This document shows, in pieces, positions 1 through 4,840 of a stretch of DNA of 6,584 bases. The stretch is from Catenibacterium mitsuoka_A. Its GTDB lineage: Bacteria > Bacillota_I > Bacilli_A > Erysipelotrichales > Coprobacillaceae. A model generated the notes under the pieces. The model saw only the letters and a list, made by a program, of their open reading frames with translations, was not told the origin of the DNA and did no database searches. Both the position numbers and the translations under genes were made by a program. The DNA lies in NCBI RefSeq assembly GCF_964259225.1, contig NZ_CAXVKN010000096.1. One strand, written 5' to 3'. Each line of letters begins with the position of its first letter. Positions within the stretch are counted from its first letter, which is position 1.

Positions 1-30
1 AACGAAAGCGAAAACGAAAACGAAAATCAA
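1..30. repeat. GAAAAC-type hexamer microsatellite
   Basis: About four imperfect copies of a six-base GAAAAC/GAAAGC unit occur at the very left edge. On the plus strand they read as alternating Asn and Glu codons. Because the unit length is a multiple of three, copy-number changes would not shift that frame. The array may continue to the left of the window. Confidence 0.6.
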
Positions 31-81
31 AGAAATGTGTTATTTTCACTTGACAATCGTCATTTCATAACAGTTTTATAA
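1..81 (+). CDS. Possible 3' end of an unidentified gene entering from the left
   Basis: Plus-strand frame 1 is open from base 1 to a TAA at 79-81, giving 26 residues. It begins with an Asn/Glu-rich stretch (NESENENENQ) and ends in a hydrophobic tail (HFITVL). A low-complexity linker followed by a short tail is plausible for a protein C-terminus, but 26 codons open by chance is not rare in AT-rich DNA. The ORF would be convergent with the Abi remnant and overlap its last 17 bases, as expected if recombination joined two gene ends here. No family is recognisable. Confidence 0.25.
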   Translation, partial: NESENENENQRNVLFSLDNRHFITVL

Positions 82-457
82 TTCCACGCATATTTTTAGG
101 AATCATGTTGTAGTTGTTGGGATTAAGGTATTCTTCTTGACGTTCTCCATGTTTTTGACAGAAGTGGTAAGAAATAGATGAACGTAGTTTTCTTTCTATA
201 CGGCATAAATACTTGAAGAATAATTGACGTAAATCTTCATCTAATTCGTAAAGAGCAACTATATTTTCAAAACAAGTATTATTAACGTACTTTCGGGTAT
301 GAATATCAATAAATGGATGCTTGTAACCATCGATTAATCCATAGTAACTGATATTTTTTAGGGATGTTAATGCAAAATCGGTGTTTGTAATTATTAAATT
401 TTTCTCGTTCTTTAACTTCTCAATTTGAGTGGTATATGTAATAAATGGTTTTGTCAT
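65..457 (-). pseudogene. Abi_2 (AbiD/AbiF-type) abortive-infection protein, N-terminal remnant
   Basis: The 130-residue product resembles the N-terminal half of Abi_2 proteins, HEPN-like putative RNases linked to phage abortive infection. Visible landmarks are the N-terminal MTKPFITYTTQIEKL segment, the ISYYGLIDGYKHPF motif near residues 36-49, and RIERKLRSSISYHF near 87-99. The last contains an R-x5-H pair (R92, H98) that fits the HEPN catalytic motif. Family members usually run to about 250-300 residues; here TGA at 65-67 ends the frame after IIKLL. Neither alternative frame continues far (one ends after NCYEMTIVK), so a single frameshift does not rescue it. I chose ATG at 455-457 because GAGG at 463-466 sits 5 bases upstream; the in-frame GTG at 461-463 lies inside that ribosome site. 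The gene lies downstream of a structured RNA on the same strand. The family call is fairly sure. Toxin activity of the fragment is doubtful. Confidence 0.75.
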
Positions 458-602
458 ATGCACCTCGTAAAAATATGTATTATGAGAACTGCTCTAACTT
501 AATTTTTTGCATTAGGAGCTGGAGTAATTAAAATGACGCTTCTATACTAAATATACCTATTTAACTGGAGAATTTCTTTTGTGAAATATACTATTTTTAA
601 CT

Positions 603-629
603 AAAAAAAAGAAAGGGGCCTCGGCACCC
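603..629 (-). terminator. Intrinsic terminator of the Abi-associated RNA
   Basis: On the minus strand GGGU (plus 626-629) can pair with GCCC (plus 616-619) around a GCCGAG loop, or the upstream G5 run can pair with CCCC. A U-rich tract of 11 U in 12 positions follows (plus 603-614). The stem is short and ambiguous, but the U-tract is strong. Read-through here would be one way to transcribe the downstream Abi gene. Confidence 0.6.
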
Positions 630-671
630 TCCCCCGATCGCAGGCTTCACAAGTATCTGCAATCTGATCGC
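603..671 (-). ncRNA. Structured small RNA upstream of the Abi remnant (abiF-RNA-like)
   Basis: This GC-rich island in AT-rich surroundings reads on the minus strand as a compact RNA of about 69 nt. It has a well-placed promoter just upstream. GAUUGCAG (plus 657-664) pairs with CUGCGAUC (plus 636-643) in an 8-bp helix capped by a small CUU-GUG-AAG hairpin. A G-rich then C-rich segment follows, then UUUCUUUUUUUU. The Abi_2 gene starts about 145 bases downstream in the same direction. From memory, a motif called abiF RNA occupies this position in bacteria and AbiF with its RNA behaves as an RNA-antitoxin/toxin pair; I could not check the sequence against a covariance model. The promoter, hairpin and U-tail are seen directly, while membership of that family is inferred. 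Confidence 0.6.
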
Positions 672-677
672 AAATAC

Positions 678-706
678 AATATAACCCATATGTCGTAGAA
701 AGTCAA
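678..706 (-). promoter_or_regulatory. Sigma-A-type promoter for the Abi-associated RNA
   Basis: On the minus strand TTGACT (plus 701-706) and TATATT (plus 678-683) are separated by exactly 17 bases. This places the start near plus 671, just before the first GCGATC of the RNA. It is one of the best promoter matches in the window. Confidence 0.75.
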
Positions 707-708
707 TT

Positions 709-789
709 GTGGATGAAAAAAATAAAATTGTGAATGTGGATGAAAAAAATAAAATTGTGAATGTGGATGAAAAAAATAAAATTGTGAAT
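709..789. repeat. Three exact 27-bp tandem repeats
   Basis: Units at 709-735, 736-762 and 763-789 are identical. Each starts GTGGATGAAAAAAAT and ends AAAATTGTGAAT, and a partial GAA-rich continuation follows. The array begins 3 bp beyond the -35 element of the minus-strand RNA promoter. The plus frame is open from 685 to a TAA at 826-828 and reads VDEKNKIVN three times, then EKKVQKFRWTQE. No ribosome site or ATG precedes it, so a translated product is unproven. It could be a gene remnant, a slippage product, or spaced AT-rich sites for a regulator. There are no spacers, so it is not a CRISPR array. Confidence 0.9.
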
Positions 790-849
790 GAGAAAAAAGT
801 CCAAAAGTTTAGATGGACACAAGAATAATTTTACATTTTACGTTTCTCA

Positions 850-878
850 TGGAGGTATAAGTAAAAACTTTATATAAT
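850..878 (+). promoter_or_regulatory. Candidate promoter for the acidic repeat-protein genes
   Basis: A consensus TATAAT at 873-878 lies about 55 bases before the 36-codon ORF. The hexamer 17 bases upstream (TGGAGG, 850-855) is a poor -35 match, so only the -10 is convincing. A start near 885 would give the main repeat-protein gene a leader of roughly 165 bases. Confidence 0.35.
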
Positions 879-931
879 TAAGGTATATGATTACAATGAA
901 TAAATAATTACTATTACATGAATTACTTAAT

Positions 932-1042
932 ATGGTAAATAAAGACAAGTGGGCTGAAATATATAATCCAGACAATTATTTCAATATAAACCCACTTGAT
1001 CATGATTCTTTAGATGATTATCAAGAAGCAATAGATGATTAA
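932..1042 (+). CDS. 36-aa single-repeat ORF related to the downstream acidic repeat protein
   Basis: This short ORF encodes one copy of the repeat seen in the next gene. NKDKWAEIYNPDNYF matches NKDRWVRKYNPHQRF of the downstream protein, and DSLDDYQEAIDD matches its TEEDYLNAL segment. Its TAA (1040-1042) overlaps the AAGGTGAT ribosome site of the next gene, whose ATG comes nine bases later, so translational coupling is possible. No Shine-Dalgarno sequence precedes ATG 932. The same frame continues upstream as LLLHELLN to a TAA at 905-907, and beyond that to ATG codons at 896 and 887 behind an AAGG. This may therefore be the remnant of a longer paralogue with a nonsense mutation. Homology to the neighbour is clear. 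Independent expression is uncertain. Confidence 0.45.
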   Translation: MVNKDKWAEIYNPDNYFNINPLDHDSLDDYQEAIDD

Positions 1043-1051
1043 GGTGATACT

Positions 1052-1999
1052 ATGGGAAGAATATCAACACTATTTCAAACAATTAAAGATCTAAACAAAG
1101 ATAGATGGGTGAGAAAATATAATCCTCACCAACGATTTTTTGTTGATGTAGATTGGTATAATACTGAAGAAGACTATTTAAATGCATTACGTGATGATTG
1201 GAAATCTGAAGCAGATCCATTTGATGAATGTGATCATTATGTTGATGTATCTAAATATGATAATTTTGAAGACTATGAAAAAGCAGTTAATATATGTTTA
1301 GAACACCTTGAATGGATTGAAGAAGTATTTAAATATGGTGACTTTGATATTGATCCACAAAACTATAAAAATGAAGAAGCATATCTAGGTGCTCTAACAA
1401 AGAGAATAAAAGAAAAGTATGACCCAGAAAATGAATTTTACTGTATTGATCCTCTAGATTATGATTCACCTTATGAGTATCAATATGAAATAGATGAAAG
1501 AATACATTGGTTAGAACTATATGATCCAAATCATCAATATCCTGTTGATCCTAGTGAGTTTAGTGATGAAGAAGATTATGTAGAAGCTGTCGATGAGTGG
1601 AAGGACTATGTTGCAAGTCTTGATGCAGAATTAGATGAAGAAGCTTTAAAGTCTGATGATATGGATGAATATTGTAATAAAGCATTAAAACAAATGTCTA
1701 GAAAACGTCCAAACTATGTTGAGTATCATTTGGATAATATAGTAGAAGATTCTCAAGAGGGTAATGTATCTGAAGATGATAAAAAATCTTGGGAAGATAA
1801 ACATAATTTCTATAACTCATTTAGTTCTGTGGATCCTACACAGTATGATCATGAAAAAGATTATCTCAATGATTTACGTAAACAATGGAAACAATACTAT
1901 GATCCTTCTGATATGTATGATGTAGATCCAAAGGATTATGATAATGAAGAAGACTATATGGAAGCAATCAAACAATATATTAAATCCAAGTATAAGTAA
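1052..1999 (+). CDS. Acidic tyrosine-rich repeat protein of unknown function
   Basis: I do not recognise a characterised family. The 315-residue protein is built of about seven degenerate units of 30-40 residues, with an approximate consensus YDPxxxYxVDPxxYDxEEDYxxAl followed by a basic/aromatic tail. Units lie near residues 14-54, 55-92, 93-123, 124-156, 157-190, 251-282 and 283-315. A non-repeat, strongly charged insert spans about 191-250. By hand count it has about 85 Asp/Glu against 37 Lys/Arg, so it should be very acidic. No signal peptide, membrane segment or conserved cysteine set is visible, and a cytoplasmic location is likely. The start is supported by AAGGTG (1041-1046) at good spacing. 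DP-containing acidic repeats could bind Ca2+ or mimic nucleic acid, but neither is shown by the sequence. No clear terminator follows. Confidence 0.85.
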   Translation: MGRISTLFQTIKDLNKDRWVRKYNPHQRFFVDVDWYNTEEDYLNALRDDWKSEADPFDECDHYVDVSKYDNFEDYEKAVNICLEHLEWIEEVFKYGDFDIDPQNYKNEEAYLGALTKRIKEKYDPENEFYCIDPLDYDSPYEYQYEIDERIHWLELYDPNHQYPVDPSEFSDEEDYVEAVDEWKDYVASLDAELDEEALKSDDMDEYCNKALKQMSRKRPNYVEYHLDNIVEDSQEGNVSEDDKKSWEDKHNFYNSFSSVDPTQYDHEKDYLNDLRKQWKQYYDPSDMYDVDPKDYDNEEDYMEAIKQYIKSKYK

Positions 2000-2102
2000 T
2001 ATTTCTCTATGTATATTTGTTATAGTCCGACATGTAACATACGCTTACATTTATGATAAACGTAAAACATATAAATAAATTTGCATTTATCGCAATAAAC
2101 TG

Positions 2103-2130
2103 TTGACAAATGATAATATCAGACTATTAT
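2103..2130 (+). promoter_or_regulatory. Promoter of the T-box/cstA transcription unit
   Basis: A perfect -35 TTGACA (2103-2108) is followed after 16 bases by TATTAT (2125-2130). An overlapping TTATAT with 18-base spacing is also possible. The start would fall near 2137, a few bases before stem I of the T-box leader. Confidence 0.8.
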
Positions 2131-2144
2131 ATAAGCATACATAC

Positions 2145-2409
2145 GAAACAGAGCGATGAACAAGATACGATTTCTAATCCGCTTCCTATAGAGAGCATCC
2201 AGCTGGTGGAAAGGATGCAGGTAATGATTATGGGATCATCCCTTGTGAGCTGTTTTCTTGAAAATAATAGTAAAGAAATCCGTAATTTCTGCGTTAAAGA
2301 AATAGCATTCATGGGATGTGAAGTGGTGATGTAAATCACAATCTAAGTGGTACCGCGGAAACAAAGGTTTTCGTCTTAGACATGTCATTCTAAGACGAAA
2401 GCCTTTTTT
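2145..2409 (+). promoter_or_regulatory. T-box riboswitch, probably tRNA-Ile responsive
   Basis: This is a complete T-box leader. Stem I base AAACAG (2146-2151)/CUGUUU (2250-2255) is followed by a K-turn-like GAUGA...UGAG and the helix ACAAG/CUUGU (2160-2164/2242-2246). The AGAGAG bulge (2190-2195) and a distal hairpin GCAUCC/GGAUGC with loop AGCUGGUGGAAA complete stem I. The specifier site next to the lower helix reads AUC (2238-2240). The T-box AAGUGGUACCGCGG lies at 2345-2358. The antiterminator pairs UCUAAG (2342-2347) with CUUAGA (2375-2380) and CGGAAAC (2356-2362) with GUUUUCG (2367-2373), leaving the canonical 7-nt bulge. UGGU predicts an A discriminator, which suits tRNA-Ile and argues against Ser (UCC) or His (CAU) read in shifted registers. 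Uncharged tRNA binding should allow cstA transcription. The class is certain; the amino acid is inferred by geometry. Confidence 0.95.
2363..2409 (+). terminator. T-box regulated terminator
   Basis: AAAGGUUUUCGUCUUAGA (2363-2380) pairs with 2389-2406 through 18 positions, with one G-U pair near the base, around loop CAUGUCAU; the U-run is 2404-2409. Its 5' arm is the same sequence used by the antiterminator, so the two folds exclude each other. Confidence 0.95.
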
Positions 2410-2455
2410 ATAATCTGTTTTCTATGTATAAAGTAATTCTGGGGGGAATTTATTT

Positions 2456-4162
2456 ATGAATGGTTTACTTTTACTTGGATTAGCAGCCCTTATCTTAGTA
2501 GTAGCCTATCTATGTTATGGTCGCTATTTAGTAAAAACTTGGGGTATTGATCCTAATGCAACAACACCTGCTGTTGCAAAAGAAGATGGCGTAGACTATG
2601 TACCAACTAATAAATGGACAGTCTTTGCTCATCAGTTCTCATCTATCGCTGGTGCTGGACCAGTTACTGGACCAGTTATGGCTATGATGTTTGGTTGGTT
2701 ACCTGCATTCTTATGGGTAGTCATCGGTGGTGTATTCTTCGGTGCTGTACAGGACTTCGGTGCACTTTATGCTTCAGTTAAATCTGAAGGTAAGTCAATG
2801 GGTCAAATCATCGAAAAGTACATTGGTAGAACTGGTAAGAAATTATTCTTCTTATTCTGCTGGGTCTTCACATTAATCGTTATTGCTGCTTTTGCAGACA
2901 TGGTTGCTGGAACATTCAATGGTTTCAGTGCTGAAGGAGCTAAGCTTGCACCTAATGCCAGTGCTGCTTCTATCTCTATTCTTTATGTATTTGTTGCTAT
3001 GGCATTTGGTTTATTATTACGTAAAGTTAACCTTGAAGGTTGGCCAAAAGTAGTACTTGGAATTGTATTAATCGTTGCAATGCTTGCAGTTGGTATCAAA
3101 TTCCCAGTATATGCAACTAAACAAACTTGGATCTATTTAGTATTCGTTTATATTTTCTTTGCATCTGTTACACCAATGTGGTTATTAAAAAGTCCACGTG
3201 ACTACTTAACTACATTCCTATTCATTGGTATGATTGCAGCAGCGGTTGTAGGTGTATTTATGAGTAACCCAACTGTTACTGTACCAGCATTCACTGGATT
3301 CAAATCAGCTACAGGAAGTTACTTATTCCCAACATTATTCGTAACTATCGCTTGTGGTGCCGTATCTGGTTTCCATTCACTTGTATCTTCAGAAACATCT
3401 TCTAAGATGGTCAAGAATGAAAAAGATATGCTTCAGGTTGGTTATGGTTCAATGTTGTTAGAATCATTACTTGCAGTATTAGTTATCGTAATTGTTGGTT
3501 CATTACCAAACTTAAAACAGACTGGTGTCTTAGATACAGCTCTTGCTAATATGGCTTTAGCTGATACAGCTACACCTTTCACTAAGTTCTCAGCTGGTGT
3601 TACTGGCTTAGTAGCACAGCTTGGTTTACCACAGTCTTGGGGACTTTGTATCATGACTATGTTCGTTTCAGCACTTGCATTAACTTCTCTTGATGCAGTC
3701 GCTAGAATCTCACGTATGTCTTTCCAGGAATTCTTCGAAGTAGAAGAAGGAGAAACTCCATCACAGTTAGTATCTGTCTTAACTAATAAATACGTTTCAA
3801 CACTTATTTCACTCTTCTTTGGTTATTTATTAAGCTTAGGCGGATATGTTAACATCTGGCCATTATTCGGTTCAGCAAATCAGTTACTTGCTGCAATGGT
3901 ATTAGTATCTCTTGCTGTATTCCTAAAGGTTACTGGAAGAAAAGGTTTCATGTTATATGTACCAATGGTATTAATGTTTATCGTTACTATGACAGCTTTA
4001 GTACAGGCTATCTATGCAATTGTAATGAAGTTATTTGTAACTGGTGGATTTGCATTAATGACAGACGGTTTACAATTAGTCGTTGCCGTATTATTAGTCG
4101 CTCTTGGACTTATGATTACTTTCCATTCAACTGGTAAGTTAGTTAATTCAAAAACTGAATAA
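2456..4162 (+). CDS. cstA: CstA-family carbon starvation/peptide or organic-acid transporter
   Basis: The 568-residue polytopic membrane protein belongs to the CstA family, whose characterised members import peptides or pyruvate. Many hydrophobic segments (about 14-16) are visible, starting at residues 3-21. Family landmarks are HQFSSIAGAGPVTGP (59-73), the VQDFGALYAS segment (98-107), SGFHSLVSSETSSK (304-317), SLDAVARISR (411-420) and WPLFGSANQLLAA (468-480). The length is below the roughly 700 residues of E. coli CstA but normal for Gram-positive members, with the C-terminal 5TM region present. GGGGGG (2441-2446) lies 9 bases before the ATG. The gene is alone between its T-box leader and a terminator. 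An isoleucine-type T-box suggests the substrate supplies branched-chain amino acids, for example as peptides; this is inference, and pyruvate remains possible. Family assignment is secure, substrate is not. Confidence 0.93.
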   Translation: MNGLLLLGLAALILVVAYLCYGRYLVKTWGIDPNATTPAVAKEDGVDYVPTNKWTVFAHQFSSIAGAGPVTGPVMAMMFGWLPAFLWVVIGGVFFGAVQDFGALYASVKSEGKSMGQIIEKYIGRTGKKLFFLFCWVFTLIVIAAFADMVAGTFNGFSAEGAKLAPNASAASISILYVFVAMAFGLLLRKVNLEGWPKVVLGIVLIVAMLAVGIKFPVYATKQTWIYLVFVYIFFASVTPMWLLKSPRDYLTTFLFIGMIAAAVVGVFMSNPTVTVPAFTGFKSATGSYLFPTLFVTIACGAVSGFHSLVSSETSSKMVKNEKDMLQVGYGSMLLESLLAVLVIVIVGSLPNLKQTGVLDTALANMALADTATPFTKFSAGVTGLVAQLGLPQSWGLCIMTMFVSALALTSLDAVARISRMSFQEFFEVEEGETPSQLVSVLTNKYVSTLISLFFGYLLSLGGYVNIWPLFGSANQLLAAMVLVSLAVFLKVTGRKGFMLYVPMVLMFIVTMTALVQAIYAIVMKLFVTGGFALMTDGLQLVVAVLLVALGLMITFHSTGKLVNSKTE

Positions 4163-4171
4163 TTTATGAGC

Positions 4172-4198
4172 AAGTCCCTACATCTAGGGGCTTTTTTT
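4172..4198 (+). terminator. Intrinsic terminator of cstA
   Basis: AAGUCCCUA (4172-4180) pairs with UAGGGGCUU around CAUC, with one G-U pair, and runs into seven or more U (to 4198). It lies ten bases after the cstA stop codon. Confidence 0.93.
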
Positions 4199-4261
4199 CA
4201 TGTTTTGAAAAGTGAAAAATTACTCACAGAATAACTTTACACATACTCATATATTTAGAAA

Positions 4262-4287
4262 TAATGATTATATTGATATAATCATTA
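4262..4287. repeat. 26-bp palindrome, possible operator
   Basis: TAATGATTATAT and ATATAATCATTA are perfect 12-base arms separated by TG. No U-run follows on either strand, so it is unlikely to be a terminator. The AT-rich dyad is of the size bound by dimeric regulators (Fur/PerR-type boxes are also AT-rich, but the match is not specific). A TTGATA inside it could be a -35, but the matching -10 is weak. Confidence 0.6.
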
Positions 4288-4416
4288 CACTTAGGATAAA
4301 TACAAATATTAGGATTTTTCAATCATGAAAATGTGAAATAATGCCAGTTTTGTAATTGTTAAAATCATAAATAACTATAATAGTGTTACATATTAAAAGA
4401 AATTTACAAAAGGGTA

Positions 4417-4445
4417 TTGACGAGTAAAAAAATGTTTCTTAAAAT
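4417..4445 (+). promoter_or_regulatory. Promoter of the orphan structured RNA
   Basis: TTGACG (4417-4422) and TAAAAT (4440-4445) are 17 bases apart, each one or two mismatches from consensus. The start should fall near 4451, at the foot of the first hairpin of the RNA. Confidence 0.75.
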
Positions 4446-4450
4446 AGACT

Positions 4451-4588
4451 TGTGTCTAGAGAGCGGACACAGCAAACTGCCCTGAAGCATGTTCTATAAC
4501 TAGTCATGTAGAGCATGCTGGTTCCTAGAACCGGGGCACTTTGTTTAAGATATTCAGACATGATTCTTAGGAATCGTGTCTTTTTTTC
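4451..4588 (+). ncRNA. Orphan structured non-coding RNA of unknown family
   Basis: About 138 nt lies between a good promoter and a strong terminator and encodes no convincing peptide. Helix 1 pairs UGUGUC (4451-4456) with GACACA (4466-4471) around UAGAGAGCG. A three-way junction follows: UGCCC (4478-4482)/GGGCA (4534-4538) closes it, with AAAC/GUUU able to extend the base. One arm is an 11-bp helix AGCAUGUUCUA (4486-4496)/UAGAGCAUGCU (4509-4519) with a 12-nt loop. The other is GGUUC-CUA-GAACC (4520-4532). The terminator hairpin is separated by a short A/U linker. I compared it mentally with common riboswitches, SRP RNA, 6S RNA and purine-type junctions and found no fit. It could be a trans-acting sRNA, or a regulatory leader whose gene was displaced by the IS 56 bases downstream. 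Structure is well supported; function is unknown. Confidence 0.7.
4557..4587 (+). terminator. Intrinsic terminator of the orphan RNA
   Basis: GACAUGAUUC (4557-4566) pairs with GAAUCGUGUC (4571-4580) over ten positions around UUAG, followed by seven U (4581-4587). Confidence 0.93.
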
Positions 4589-4603
4589 TTGTTGAGAAAA
4601 TAG

Positions 4604-4633
4604 TTGTACCCCTTTTGATAAATACTATATAAT
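4604..4633 (+). promoter_or_regulatory. Promoter-like pair just outside the IS left end
   Basis: TTGTAC (4604-4609) and a perfect TATAAT (4628-4633) are 18 bases apart and point into the IS, against the transposase. The predicted start lies at the junction, so the IS may have separated this promoter from its original gene. Transcripts from it would be antisense to the transposase 3' region unless stopped. Confidence 0.5.
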
Positions 4634-4643
4634 ACCTAAGGTT

Positions 4644-4662
4644 GGTAGAGTCAAAAGTTTAT
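4644..4662. repeat. IS left terminal inverted repeat
   Basis: GGTAGAGTCAAAAGTTTAT. It differs from the right end at positions 6, 14 and 16 only. The flank outside reads CCTAAGGTT. Confidence 0.8.
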
Positions 4663-4788
4663 GAAAAACTTGATGAATGACAGATTTCAGGGCTCGATGA
4701 ACGATGCGATATCATTCTTGTAGTATTAAAATTGAATATTTTGAATTTTTCTAAACTGAATGATTATAAGGTTAATAAAAAAACACCT

Positions 4789-4818
4789 AAAAAAGGCGCA
4801 ATGAGGGTATCGTCTCCT
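4789..4818 (-). terminator. Probable terminator of the transposase gene
   Basis: On the minus strand AGGAGACGAU (plus 4809-4818) pairs imperfectly with AUUGCGCCU (plus 4794-4802), with one mismatch and one bulge. Six U follow (plus 4789-4794). It lies 22 bases after the transposase stop. Confidence 0.5.
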
Positions 4819-4840
4819 GAAGCATAGCTTGGAGAAATGA

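Noticed and set aside
461..463. GTG start for the Abi remnant
   Set aside because: The GTG is part of the GAGGTG ribosome site; ATG at 455-457 is correctly spaced from it.
709..789. CRISPR array
   Set aside because: The 27-bp units are contiguous with no spacers and no cas genes are present.
905..1042. Stop-codon recoding joining the 36-codon ORF to the repeat protein
   Set aside because: TAA ends the other genes normally, and the second gene has its own well-spaced ribosome site, so an ordinary re-start explains the layout.
1329..1529. Minus-strand ORF of 66 codons
   Set aside because: It is antisense to the repeat protein; its His/Leu-rich composition mirrors the Asp/Tyr-rich sense codons.
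2237..2241. Specifier read as CAU (His) or UCC (Ser)
   Set aside because: The UGGU in the T-box requires an A discriminator, whereas tRNA-His has C and tRNA-Ser has G; the register adjacent to the lower helix also favours AUC.
2110..2339. Overlapping ORFs of about 70 codons on both strands
   Set aside because: They lie wholly within the T-box leader, whose stem I, T-box and antiterminator explain the sequence; no ribosome site supports either.
4478..4538. Hammerhead ribozyme or purine riboswitch in the three-way junction
   Set aside because: A CUGA is present, but the conserved GAAA and cleavage-site context are missing, and purine-type conserved loop sequences are absent.
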